Notes under the pieces: model-generated
The model's database searches: none
What the model was told of the DNA's origin: nothing
The model's input: only the letters and a program-made list of their open reading frames with translations
Shown: one piece after another, positions 31,273-39,020 of the stretch
Numbering within the stretch: the stretch's first letter is position 1
Layout: every line of letters starts with the position of its first letter
Position numbers and translations under genes: made by a program
DNA from: Streptococcus oralis subsp. tigurinus AZ_3a
Lineage (GTDB): Bacteria > Bacillota > Bacilli > Lactobacillales > Streptococcaceae
Assembly (NCBI GenBank): GCA_000344275.1
Contig: AORU01000017.1
Location: forward strand, 1-41,544
DNA: 41,544 nt
Direction: 5' to 3'

Positions 31273-33312
31273 GTGCACTATCAAACCTTTTCAGATTTGG
31301 TGAATGAGATCAAAGATCTCAATGGCAAGATTACTGGTGAGAATGCAAAAAAGCTGGCAGAGTTCTATTCCTATTGGAATAACTATTTAGAACCGACTCC
31401 TGCATTTATGGCATTTCTCACCTATTTGCCAGGAGGGATTGCCAAGGCTCTTTATCAAATCACTTCCAGCCTAGAACATGTTTTTAATAATATGTTCAAG
31501 CTCTTTGGTCTCTTCGGTTATCTGGGAGACCAGAAGACGATTGTCGGTCAGTTCTTTTACTGGTTTCAGCTATTGGGGACGTCCTTGTTCACCCTGATTT
31601 TAGTCGTGTCGGCCGTCGCAGGAGTTTTTACAAAACCAGTCAAATACAAAGGAGTCATCACGAATTTCCTTTTGGTAACGGCTGTAACTTCTGTTTTGCC
31701 ATTAGCTTTAACCACCATCTCAACAGCAGTGGCACAGGATGCCATGTCTATCCAGACGGTCACTAGTGAAGCGCCATCTGGCAGTCAACCGACTTCCTCC
31801 TTGGCTCTTCAACCAATGAAAAATAATGTGGTAGACTTAAAAGTCTTGATCTACAAGGATTTTTCTACGGAGTTGTTTCCAATGGATGATTATGGCTATA
31901 TCAAGCCTGTTCAGGAGGGATCTACCCCTGTCAATAATATCACGGATAACCCTGAACAGCGGGACACGACTGACTTTGCGACCAAGATTGATTTTGGGGC
32001 AAACTATGGTACAACGAATCCAAAAATGTTGGAGGATATAGAGGGCGAAGACAAAATACCAGGGATTAAAGGCTTGTTCCTCCATAAGTTGAACTCCAAT
32101 AATACAGGAGTTGAAAGCATTACAGAACACCGCCTCATTAATCAATTGAGTGCTTTTGAATCGGTTTACATGCGCTATAAAGTCAACTGGATAGGGATGT
32201 TTCTCCAGTACATTATCCTGATTGTTCTATTGGTCAGCATGATCATTAAGCTCGTCAAATCAATCTTTGATATTCTGATTGAAGCAATGATTTCTCCGAT
32301 TCTTGGATATAGTTCCCTATCAAATTCAAAGAAATATAAAGAGTTGTTAAGAACCATTGGAGGTGCCTTAGCAGGAATCTTCTTTGAGGTTATTATTATG
32401 CGTGTAACACTTGAGATTTTCAGAGATTTGCCAATCCTTTCTGTTTCAGCAGTATCTAAGCTTTCTGGCGGATTCTTTGATGGACTCAACATGTGGGAAC
32501 AGTGTCTCGCCGCTGCCTTTGTTTATGTTGGAGTATTCTTTGCGGCAATGCAAGGAGTTGCCATGATCGAGCGCTGGCTTGGAGTTTCAACAGGTCATAG
32601 TGAAACAGCTCAACAATTGCTGGGTGCTATGATGATGGGCAATGCCTTTGCGACTGGAGCAGGTGGTGTCTTTAATGGGGGTATGGCGCTTGGTCAATTT
32701 AGTATGGATATGGCTAAAAAAGCTCCAGATGCCCTGTCTAAAGGAAGTCAGATTCTGGGGAATAGCCTTGCAAGAACTGGAGGTGGTATTCAAGGTGCTT
32801 TGAACTCAGTAAAAGACCAGGGATTAATGAATGCGGCTAAAGGTGGTGTAAGTAATATGGTTGATTTGGCAGAATGGAAAGCTTTTGAAGCCATGCAAAA
32901 TACGAAAGGGGCGGTTGGTAACGCTTTAGATAAGCTGGATGATAAGGCTGCCTCTGCTCAAAATGCGACCTATAATGCTCTGAAAAATGATGCTGTTCCT
33001 GGAATTGATCAACAGCCTGGACCAATTGATATTCCTGAGTCTTCAATTGATCCAGGAACAACAGAAGCACCTATTGAAGATCCAACTCCTTCAGCTGAAG
33101 AAATGGAGTCCCCAATTCAAGATCCAAATCCACCTGCAGATGCACCAGTTTCAGAATCACAACCACCAGCACAGCCTGATTCTTCTCAACAAAAATTTCA
33201 ACAGAGCATGAATCAAATGAATTACATGAACCAACAAATGCAACAAGCAGGACAGCGTATGCAGGGAGGACGTCATATCACAGGTGCTGAGAGTGACGAC
33301 GAAGAAGAATAG
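31273..33312 (+). CDS. VirB6/TrsL-like polytopic channel protein
   Basis: I chose GTG 31273, eight bases after AGAAGG, because an in-frame ATG at 31171 would place promoter 6 inside the gene. The 679-residue product has at least five hydrophobic segments between about residues 95 and 450 and a Gly/Ala-rich stretch (MMMGNAFATGAGG). The C-terminal tail from about 570 is rich in Pro, Glu, Asp and Gln, ending in Asp/Glu. This matches VirB6-type inner-membrane channel proteins (TrsL/TraL of staphylococcal and pIP501 systems). The gene is followed after 8 bases by the BRCT gene. Confidence 0.82.
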   Translation: MHYQTFSDLVNEIKDLNGKITGENAKKLAEFYSYWNNYLEPTPAFMAFLTYLPGGIAKALYQITSSLEHVFNNMFKLFGLFGYLGDQKTIVGQFFYWFQLLGTSLFTLILVVSAVAGVFTKPVKYKGVITNFLLVTAVTSVLPLALTTISTAVAQDAMSIQTVTSEAPSGSQPTSSLALQPMKNNVVDLKVLIYKDFSTELFPMDDYGYIKPVQEGSTPVNNITDNPEQRDTTDFATKIDFGANYGTTNPKMLEDIEGEDKIPGIKGLFLHKLNSNNTGVESITEHRLINQLSAFESVYMRYKVNWIGMFLQYIILIVLLVSMIIKLVKSIFDILIEAMISPILGYSSLSNSKKYKELLRTIGGALAGIFFEVIIMRVTLEIFRDLPILSVSAVSKLSGGFFDGLNMWEQCLAAAFVYVGVFFAAMQGVAMIERWLGVSTGHSETAQQLLGAMMMGNAFATGAGGVFNGGMALGQFSMDMAKKAPDALSKGSQILGNSLARTGGGIQGALNSVKDQGLMNAAKGGVSNMVDLAEWKAFEAMQNTKGAVGNALDKLDDKAASAQNATYNALKNDAVPGIDQQPGPIDIPESSIDPGTTEAPIEDPTPSAEEMESPIQDPNPPADAPVSESQPPAQPDSSQQKFQQSMNQMNYMNQQMQQAGQRMQGGRHITGAESDDEEE

Positions 33313-33320
33313 GTTGGACT

Positions 33321-33602
33321 ATGGATTTAACAGGAAAGAACATTGTTATCACAGGAAGCCTACGTCCTCTAACTCGAGAAGAAGCCATACGATTTTTAGA
33401 AAGTAAAGGAGCTGTCGTGCAAAGCTATGTATCTAATAAAACAGATATATTGGTTTTAGGACACAAGCAGTTGAACCTTTTTGATCCAGATAAAAGGTCT
33501 AAAAAGCATGATGTAGCGCTTAGAAGAATATCAGAAGGTCAATCCATCACTTTCCTTTCTGAAGAATCATTCTTTGATTTAGTCAAGAAGTCTCAAGATT
33601 GA
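33321..33602 (+). CDS. Stand-alone BRCT-domain protein
   Basis: The 93-residue product is a single BRCT domain from end to end: GKNIVITGSL at the start, REEAIRFLESKGAVVQ, NKTDILVLG, then KHDVALRRISEGQ and ITFLSEESFFDLV. In bacteria this domain is normally the C-terminus of NAD-dependent DNA ligase or part of exonuclease and replication proteins, where it binds DNA or partner proteins. Here it is free-standing, 8 bases after VirB6 and just before a terminator. It could bind DNA ends or nicks or regulate a host ligase during transfer; this is inference. Confidence 0.85.
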   Translation: MDLTGKNIVITGSLRPLTREEAIRFLESKGAVVQSYVSNKTDILVLGHKQLNLFDPDKRSKKHDVALRRISEGQSITFLSEESFFDLVKKSQD

Positions 33603-33615
33603 GGCTTCTTTTATT
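33588..33615 (+). terminator. Intrinsic terminator overlapping the end of the BRCT gene
   Basis: AAGTCTCAA (33588-33596) and TTGAGGCTT (33599-33607) pair around two bases, so the tip of the stem must open to form a loop, followed by CTTTTATT. It is almost identical to the stem at 31157. Confidence 0.72.
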
Positions 33616-33646
33616 GTACAAAAAAGTATATAACTTTTTGTACAAT
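33613..33646. promoter_or_regulatory. GTTATATAAC palindrome, site 3 (34 bp)
   Basis: A 34-bp inverted repeat with two mismatched pairs near the centre (core AGTATATAAC) and long arms ATTGTACAAAAA and TTTTTGTACAAT. Its centre lies about 50 bases upstream of the TGTCCC box of promoter 7, the same spacing as site 1 to promoter 3. Confidence 0.7.
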
Positions 33647-33678
33647 TCTTTCCTGAAAGACAATGGCAAAAATGCTAT

Positions 33679-33716
33679 TGTCCCTTTAAAAGATATTTTC
33701 GATTATTCATTATAAT
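33679..33716 (+). promoter_or_regulatory. TGTCCC-type promoter 7
   Basis: TGTCCCTTTA starts at 33679, TTAT at 33703 and the -10 TATAAT at 33711. Box spacing is one base shorter than in the other six. It drives the main secretion operon at 33750-38897. Confidence 0.83.
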
Positions 33717-33749
33717 GTGAGTGTCAAAACAAATGTAAAGGAGAAATCA

Positions 33750-34058
33750 ATGTACAGTGAAAAATACGGTGTACCTAGAGATATCTATGCCAAAGTCAAG
33801 ATTATAGGCCTTCTTATCCTAGATATTGCTTTTGTAGGAATTACTGGCGTAATCGCTTTGAGCGTTGGCCTAAAGATCTTTCCTAAAAGCCAGTGGATAC
33901 AGATGTTCGCATTCATTTTGTTGACACCAGTCATGAGTTTATATCTTGTATTGCCAGCCAACGGTGGCAAAAAGAATTGGCACAGCATGTTTCTTTTCTT
34001 CAGACGAAGAAGAAAACGTTATATCAGCTTGAATTACATCAGAAGGAGAAAATCATAA
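33750..34058 (+). CDS. Small VirB3/TrsC-like membrane protein
   Basis: I chose ATG 33750, with AAAGGAG 7 bases upstream; an earlier in-frame GTG at 33717 would begin right at the -10 element. The 102-residue product has two hydrophobic segments at about residues 15-40 and 50-68 and a very basic C-terminal tail (FFRRRRKRYI). Its size, topology and place directly before a TrsD/VirB4 pair match VirB3-like proteins (TrsC/PrgI group). Its stop overlaps the next start by one base (TAATG), so translation is probably coupled. Confidence 0.72.
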   Translation: MYSEKYGVPRDIYAKVKIIGLLILDIAFVGITGVIALSVGLKIFPKSQWIQMFAFILLTPVMSLYLVLPANGGKKNWHSMFLFFRRRRKRYISLNYIRRRKS

Positions 34059-34705
34059 TGGCGATTAAACAAATTCAATCCCCCAAAAATGAGAAACGTC
34101 CTCTGGGACGTATTCAAGAAACAAAGAAACAAACGCAGGAATATTTTGATTTGCATTCTTGCGTTGAGTTGTTAGATGTAAAATCAATCATTCCAAACAG
34201 CCAGGCTTATATCCAGTTAGTTGATTATGGTTACTTGCAGCTGATGGAGATACCAGGTAAGGATTTAGGATCAATGTCTTATAACGAGGTTATGAGAACC
34301 ATTGAAAATTTTGAAACTTGGTTGACTCGATTTGGGCCGAATATCCAAATGGAGACGACAACTTTACCAACAAATACTGATACGCAAATTTCGGACTTGC
34401 TCCATCATTTGGATTTAGTGCGACAAGATATGTCTAAGTTGTCAGTAAATGATAGACGTTTTTTACAACTCAAGGATCGTGAAATTTGGCTTCAAAGCCA
34501 AATTAAGGTTGAAGAAAGCATCCGACAAGAAGTCTATAATACAGAGTTCATTTTGTGGCTATTTGCGCCTACAACAACCGAATTGGACGAATTGGTTCGG
34601 AAGGCTAAAAGCTATGGAAATAATGATTTTGTTCCGCAAGATATCAGCTACAGGAAGAAAATTCAGATTATAAAGCAATACAACAATATGAATGAGAAAG
34701 TATAG
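34058..34705 (+). CDS. TrsD-like conjugation protein
   Basis: The start at 34058 overlaps the upstream stop by one base and follows AGAAGGAG. The 215-residue soluble protein contains no ATPase motif. Residues 25-100 (FDLHSCVELLDVKSIIPNSQ onward) resemble the N-terminal domain of VirB4-type proteins, and the helical part around 120-160 is charged. In pSK41 and related systems a TraD/TrsD protein of this kind precedes the VirB4 homologue TraE/TrsE, as here. It probably complements the VirB4-like protein encoded 10 bases downstream. Confidence 0.75.
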   Translation: MAIKQIQSPKNEKRPLGRIQETKKQTQEYFDLHSCVELLDVKSIIPNSQAYIQLVDYGYLQLMEIPGKDLGSMSYNEVMRTIENFETWLTRFGPNIQMETTTLPTNTDTQISDLLHHLDLVRQDMSKLSVNDRRFLQLKDREIWLQSQIKVEESIRQEVYNTEFILWLFAPTTTELDELVRKAKSYGNNDFVPQDISYRKKIQIIKQYNNMNEKV

Positions 34706-34715
34706 GAGAGATAGC

Positions 34716-36665
34716 ATGCCTGATTTATCAAAGCGTAGACAAAGACAACTAAAAAATGAAGGATATGACCTTGCCTTTCTTAGCCAGATTCAACCGCAAG
34801 GAAATATTGATTTTCAAAAGGATGACCGCTCCTGGATAAGTGGAGATGGGCACCATACGGTCTTACACTATTATGAGTATCCAACTGAAGGGATGGATCG
34901 CTTTTGGCTTTCTGAACTGTTGTTGATTCCTGGGACACGTTCCTTCCTGTCACTGTACAAGGAGGATAATAGACAGCTTCAAAAAGAGATTGAGGACTCT
35001 ATTGAAGAGAAGTCAACACGGATTACAAACAATAGCAAACTAACCAATAATCGGAAAGAACTAGATGAAATTGACAATCTGAATAAACTAAGTCGTGAAA
35101 TTGATAAGCAAAATATAGCTATGTACGGGATGTATATTCGTGTCTTTGTGTTTGCATCAACCAAAGAAGAATTATTCAAGAAGGTTGAAGAGGTCAAAGA
35201 CAAAACGTCAAAATTCAAATCCACTATTCTGTCTGGAGAATTAGATTTTGAATACCATGCCCCATTTATTCCAGCTGAATATCAGATTGATTTGCCCAAT
35301 CATCGAAGAGGAATACCGACTCCAGCTCACTCAATAGCTGGGGGATATTTCTTTAATCATACGAAACTAGAAGATGAGAAGGGCTTCTACCTTGGATGGA
35401 CTCCAACAAACGGAGCGGTAAATTTCAATTTCCTAGAACGTGATGAAAAAAGAACACGTTCGTTTATGATTCTATCTGGGAATCCAAAGATGGGACAACG
35501 ATCTTTTCTTATGAAACACACAGACGGTCTCTATGCGAAGGGGCATTATATTCGTAACTTTGATGCTACTGGCCAATTTCTTGATCAGACACGAAAACAA
35601 CATGGACTGATTTTTGATTTATCAGGTGAGTCCAACCGTATCAATATCTTCCAGGTATTTCCGACAGTAACCAATGAGGCAGGAACTGAAATTGATAAGA
35701 AAAAATCTTACAACCTTCACATCGAGAAACTGAAGAGTATCTATAAACTCCTGAATAATGAAGTGACAGGAGACGATTTAATCACATTTGGAACCCTCTT
35801 GAATGAGTTCTATATTGAAGAAGAATTGTGGGCTCGAAATCCTTCGTTGAATCCAGAAAAACTGAAAGCGACGGATATTGTGAAGGAACAGTATCCTATT
35901 CTGTCTGATTTCATTTTGTTTGTTGATGCCTATAAACGTCGACTAGAACAAAGTTCTAGCACGGATATGGCTGAAATCAAAGCTGTTAAGCGTATTTACA
36001 ATACGTTTAACGAACTATTGACAACAAACGCAGAAATTTTCGAGGGAACAACAGAATTCCAAGATATCTCTTCAGAGCAAGTTGTGACATTTGATTTCTC
36101 AGGATTGAAGAATGCTCCTCATTTGTTAAATGTTCAAATATTCTCGGTTCTTTCACTTGTCTCAGCTGATATTGTTAATAACGGAAAACGTTGTAAGCAG
36201 CTACTGAAGAGGCGGCCTGACTTAACGGAGATGGATATGCAGCACTATATTGTCAATATTAGTGGGGCACAGACACTCATTGATCCTAAGCATGAAAGTA
36301 GTGTCAACCTTCTGGCCGATATGATTGATACAATGGGCGAAAACTTTGCTGGTGTTGTATTGTCTGTTAATTCACTACGAGGGATTCTGTTTGAGACAGG
36401 GATTGGCACTCATAAGGATCCGTATGTAACGGCAGTCCAGAGGATTTTTGGTCTGATGCAATATAGAGTTTTTGCTCAGACGGATGAAACCAGTGTTCCT
36501 CTACTAGCCAACGCCTTATCTGGATCAATGAATCAGTCTGAACTAGAGACTTTGCCTCGTCTAGCGAAAGGGCAGTTATTCATGAACATTGCAGGGGTTG
36601 GAAATCTGGTCTTTAACCAACAGCTGTTAGCTCCTGAAGTTGAGCGCTATGGCGGTATTGAGTAA
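34716..36665 (+). CDS. VirB4/TrsE-like ATPase with degenerate Walker motifs
   Basis: I chose ATG 34716, six bases after AGGAGAG. The 649-residue protein has the size and order of VirB4/TrsE: N-terminal region to about 230, then an ATPase-like domain. The expected Walker A place reads SGNPKMGQRSF (G255-S263), without the usual GK(S/T); R262 or Q261 stands where Lys should be. The expected Walker B reads YIVNISGAQ (511-519), without the Asp-Glu pair. Other VirB4-like elements are kept (IHxEKLKSI-type helix near 340, VFAQTDE near 590, LAKGQLFMNIAG near 620). It may be a structural or regulatory version, or need another ATPase. Confidence 0.82.
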   Translation: MPDLSKRRQRQLKNEGYDLAFLSQIQPQGNIDFQKDDRSWISGDGHHTVLHYYEYPTEGMDRFWLSELLLIPGTRSFLSLYKEDNRQLQKEIEDSIEEKSTRITNNSKLTNNRKELDEIDNLNKLSREIDKQNIAMYGMYIRVFVFASTKEELFKKVEEVKDKTSKFKSTILSGELDFEYHAPFIPAEYQIDLPNHRRGIPTPAHSIAGGYFFNHTKLEDEKGFYLGWTPTNGAVNFNFLERDEKRTRSFMILSGNPKMGQRSFLMKHTDGLYAKGHYIRNFDATGQFLDQTRKQHGLIFDLSGESNRINIFQVFPTVTNEAGTEIDKKKSYNLHIEKLKSIYKLLNNEVTGDDLITFGTLLNEFYIEEELWARNPSLNPEKLKATDIVKEQYPILSDFILFVDAYKRRLEQSSSTDMAEIKAVKRIYNTFNELLTTNAEIFEGTTEFQDISSEQVVTFDFSGLKNAPHLLNVQIFSVLSLVSADIVNNGKRCKQLLKRRPDLTEMDMQHYIVNISGAQTLIDPKHESSVNLLADMIDTMGENFAGVVLSVNSLRGILFETGIGTHKDPYVTAVQRIFGLMQYRVFAQTDETSVPLLANALSGSMNQSELETLPRLAKGQLFMNIAGVGNLVFNQQLLAPEVERYGGIE

Positions 36666-36684
36666 GAAAGGAAGGTAAAGTAGA

Positions 36685-36936
36685 ATGGCCAAAAATAAAC
36701 TAGGGATGATTGCAAGGACTAAGCAGAGATTTGATCAATATGTGTTGATTCGTAAATATCGCATGCAACAAGAAAGAGATTATTTCGCTTCAGAAGGAGA
36801 ATCAGATCCAAAACGCCTAGAAGCACAAAAGGAACGAGATAAGGAGTTTTTGAACGGTCTCAAGAAGATTGGAATAGGATTTATTGTATTTTTAATTTTT
36901 TATGGAATTTTGCGAACAATATTAGGATTGTGGTAG
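36685..36936 (+). CDS. TrsF-like small protein with C-terminal membrane anchor
   Basis: The 83-residue protein is highly charged over residues 1-60 (Lys, Arg, Glu, Asp) and ends with one hydrophobic segment at about 62-81 (IGFIVFLIFYGILRTILGLW), so it is probably a tail-anchored inner-membrane protein. GAAAGGAAGG precedes the ATG. It lies between the VirB4-like gene and the wall hydrolase, the place of TrsF/TraF-type proteins. Function unknown; a scaffold role is likely from topology only. Confidence 0.7.
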   Translation: MAKNKLGMIARTKQRFDQYVLIRKYRMQQERDYFASEGESDPKRLEAQKERDKEFLNGLKKIGIGFIVFLIFYGILRTILGLW

Positions 36937-36951
36937 ATAAGCGAGGTATCC

Positions 36952-38292
36952 ATGAAAAGAATATTCAAACTGAAGATTCTCATTCCTTTTGTGGCTCTCC
37001 TATTAATTATCAATGTTGGGATAACCATGTTAGTTGGGATAATGGGAGCTGTAACCAATAATGGAAGAAATGATTGTGGTGCCGTCGAAACAACATCTTC
37101 AACTGGCGACTCCACAGTTTCTTCAGCTGATGGTTCCATCGATGACTTTGTAAAAAAGCATAAGGAAGCCTACATCCTGTCTTGGAAGGCAGGAGGTTTC
37201 CTACCTTCAGCCTCTATCACTCAAACAATGATAGAGAATGGCTTTAATTTTACGAATCCTAATGGTACCTCCTTCTGGAAAGCTCACAATATGGGAGGTG
37301 TTAAAACCTCTAGCAAAAGTAATTTTCCAGTTACTCTTGCGACGTATGGTGAAGATAGTGTTGATTTAAGTGGGACAAAGCCTGGAGCGAATGTTGGAGA
37401 CGGTACAGGAGGAGCTTATACTTGGTTCTCTAGCTACGATGCAGGGATCGTAGGGAAAGCTGAGTTTATGGCTCACCAGACACTCTATAAAGGGGCTATA
37501 AACAATACAAATGGTATTGCTAGCCTATCTGCTATAGCAGATGGCGGATGGGCCACAGATGGCACTTATAAGAGCAAACTAACTGATATGTACCAAAAAC
37601 TAGGTACGAAGTATCAGTGGCTTGATAAGGAAGCTATTGCTGCTCATGGTGAGAAACCTTATGAAGGATCCAGTACACAAGATGTCGGTTCTTCAGATAG
37701 TGCGGTGTCTTCTTCAGCTGAAAACAGTGGATGTGGAGAATCAGGCAGCAGTACCGATGGAACGGGAACTGTCCCTTCAGATGCGACTGCGTGGGGGTAT
37801 AAACCAGAAGACTTACCAGATAGTTTGAAACCATTCATTATTGATCCTAAGAGCTTAGGAATGGATTATGCTAAGTCTACAGGATGGTATAATCCTGGAA
37901 GTGACGAGTATGCTGGACAATGTGTGAATCTTACAATTAGTATTGGAAATCACTTATGGGGCCATTCTGGATCCGTACAGGGCGATGGGAAAGATCAGGC
38001 GGCAGCGTGGGCTGCAATATTTGGAAACTCAGTTAAGACTACACCTAAAAAAGGCGCTATTTTTTCTACACAGGTAGGGGGCGGAGGATATGGCCATACT
38101 GGTATTGTATGTCATGTTTTTGAGAATGGCTCCATCTTGTTTGTAGAGCAAAATACACCTCTGAGTGGTTGGGATCAGTTCAAAACTCCATATACATGGA
38201 ATTATCGTATTTGGACTAAATCTCAACAGCAAGAACAGGTAATCTCTTTTGCTTATCCAGATGATAGAGAAGCTAAATTAAGTTCAAATTAA
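36952..38292 (+). CDS. VirB1-type bifunctional wall hydrolase (glucosaminidase-like plus CHAP)
   Basis: This 446-residue protein opens peptidoglycan for the channel. An N-terminal hydrophobic segment (about residues 8-28) anchors it. The first extracellular domain (about 60-215) resembles the glucosaminidase/lysozyme family (SITQTMIENGFNF, KAHNMGGVK). A Ser/Gly-rich linker leads to a CHAP amidase/endopeptidase domain at about 290-430 with the catalytic Cys in AGQCVNL and His in GYGHTGIV. The two-domain plan matches TrsG of staphylococcal plasmids, TraG of pIP501 and PrgK of pCF10. It begins 15 bases after the TrsF-like gene. Confidence 0.9.
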   Translation: MKRIFKLKILIPFVALLLIINVGITMLVGIMGAVTNNGRNDCGAVETTSSTGDSTVSSADGSIDDFVKKHKEAYILSWKAGGFLPSASITQTMIENGFNFTNPNGTSFWKAHNMGGVKTSSKSNFPVTLATYGEDSVDLSGTKPGANVGDGTGGAYTWFSSYDAGIVGKAEFMAHQTLYKGAINNTNGIASLSAIADGGWATDGTYKSKLTDMYQKLGTKYQWLDKEAIAAHGEKPYEGSSTQDVGSSDSAVSSSAENSGCGESGSSTDGTGTVPSDATAWGYKPEDLPDSLKPFIIDPKSLGMDYAKSTGWYNPGSDEYAGQCVNLTISIGNHLWGHSGSVQGDGKDQAAAWAAIFGNSVKTTPKKGAIFSTQVGGGGYGHTGIVCHVFENGSILFVEQNTPLSGWDQFKTPYTWNYRIWTKSQQQEQVISFAYPDDREAKLSSN

Positions 38293-38306
38293 AAGGAGGA
38301 TATAAG

Positions 38307-38897
38307 ATGATTGATTGGATAAAAGAGAATATGGTTGTATCGATTGTAGCAGGTGTTCTATTGATTTTGGCAGGAATAGGGATTGTGTCGAGTTTCAGAC
38401 CATCTCAACAAACCAAAATAGAGGAACCAGCTCAGGTGAGTTCTTCGGGAACCTCTCAAAACGAACCGTCTTCCAAAGAGGAAACAGCAGATGAGAAGCA
38501 TTATCGGACAGCTAAGCTAAAACTAGAACGTCCCTATGCAGAGGCAACACTGGAAGATAAAAAGGAAGTGTTAAAAGCCTTTGAAGATGCAGTAGCAGAT
38601 ATAAAAAAGACGAAGTTTCTGCCAAATGTCAAGGGAACAATCGAGAATCATTTATCTATGACACAGAATGCGATGGTTCAAACCTTTGCGATGGCTATTC
38701 TGACGAATCAGTATGATTTCCAACCTGAACAATTGGAAGTGATGCCAACTGAATCAGATGATGTTATTCAATTTTTGATTGTTCTAACTAAAAACGGAGA
38801 AGAGAACAGCTATTTCGTTGGAAATTTCAATACTACGGTTCAACAAATCCAGCTAAAAGCCTATGTTGGCGGAAATATAGGTGGTACATACGGCTAA
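38307..38897 (+). CDS. Membrane-anchored protein closing the secretion operon
   Basis: The 196-residue protein has one N-terminal membrane segment (about residues 8-29), a Ser/Glu-rich linker to about 65, and a small alpha/beta extracellular domain. The topology is like VirB8-type or TraH-type components, but I see no defining motif. AAAAGGAGGATATAAG precedes the ATG, 14 bases after the wall hydrolase gene. It is the last gene before the partition block and is followed by the GTTATATAAC palindrome at 38904. Confidence 0.75.
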   Translation: MIDWIKENMVVSIVAGVLLILAGIGIVSSFRPSQQTKIEEPAQVSSSGTSQNEPSSKEETADEKHYRTAKLKLERPYAEATLEDKKEVLKAFEDAVADIKKTKFLPNVKGTIENHLSMTQNAMVQTFAMAILTNQYDFQPEQLEVMPTESDDVIQFLIVLTKNGEENSYFVGNFNTTVQQIQLKAYVGGNIGGTYG

Positions 38898-38903
38898 CAA
38901 GTT

Positions 38904-38931
38904 GCACAAAAAGTTATATAACTTTTTGTGC
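38904..38931. promoter_or_regulatory. GTTATATAAC palindrome, site 4 (perfect 28 bp)
   Basis: A perfect 28-bp palindrome with arms GCACAAAAA and TTTTTGTGC around GTTATATAAC. It starts 6 bases after the secretion operon ends and finishes 7 bases before the -35 of the parA promoter. It is the best copy of the family and the most likely primary operator or centromere element. Confidence 0.78.
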
Positions 38932-38938
38932 TTTTATA

Positions 38939-38967
38939 TTGACAAGTAAAGTTGTTTCAGATATAAT
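38939..38967 (+). promoter_or_regulatory. Perfect-consensus parA promoter
   Basis: TTGACA (38939-38944), exactly 17 bases, TATAAT (38962-38967). It is a full match to the housekeeping consensus and is flanked by palindromes on both sides, as expected for a strong autoregulated promoter. Confidence 0.92.
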
Positions 38968-38976
38968 TAAGTATAT

Positions 38977-38991
38977 AAAAAGTTATATAAC
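38977..38991. promoter_or_regulatory. GTTATATAAC palindrome, site 5
   Basis: AAAAAGTTATATAAC with a perfect 10-bp core (38982-38991), located at the very start of the parA transcript. Together with site 4 it brackets the promoter. Confidence 0.72.
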
Positions 38992-39020
38992 AAAATATAC
39001 AATTATCCAAGGAGGGAATC

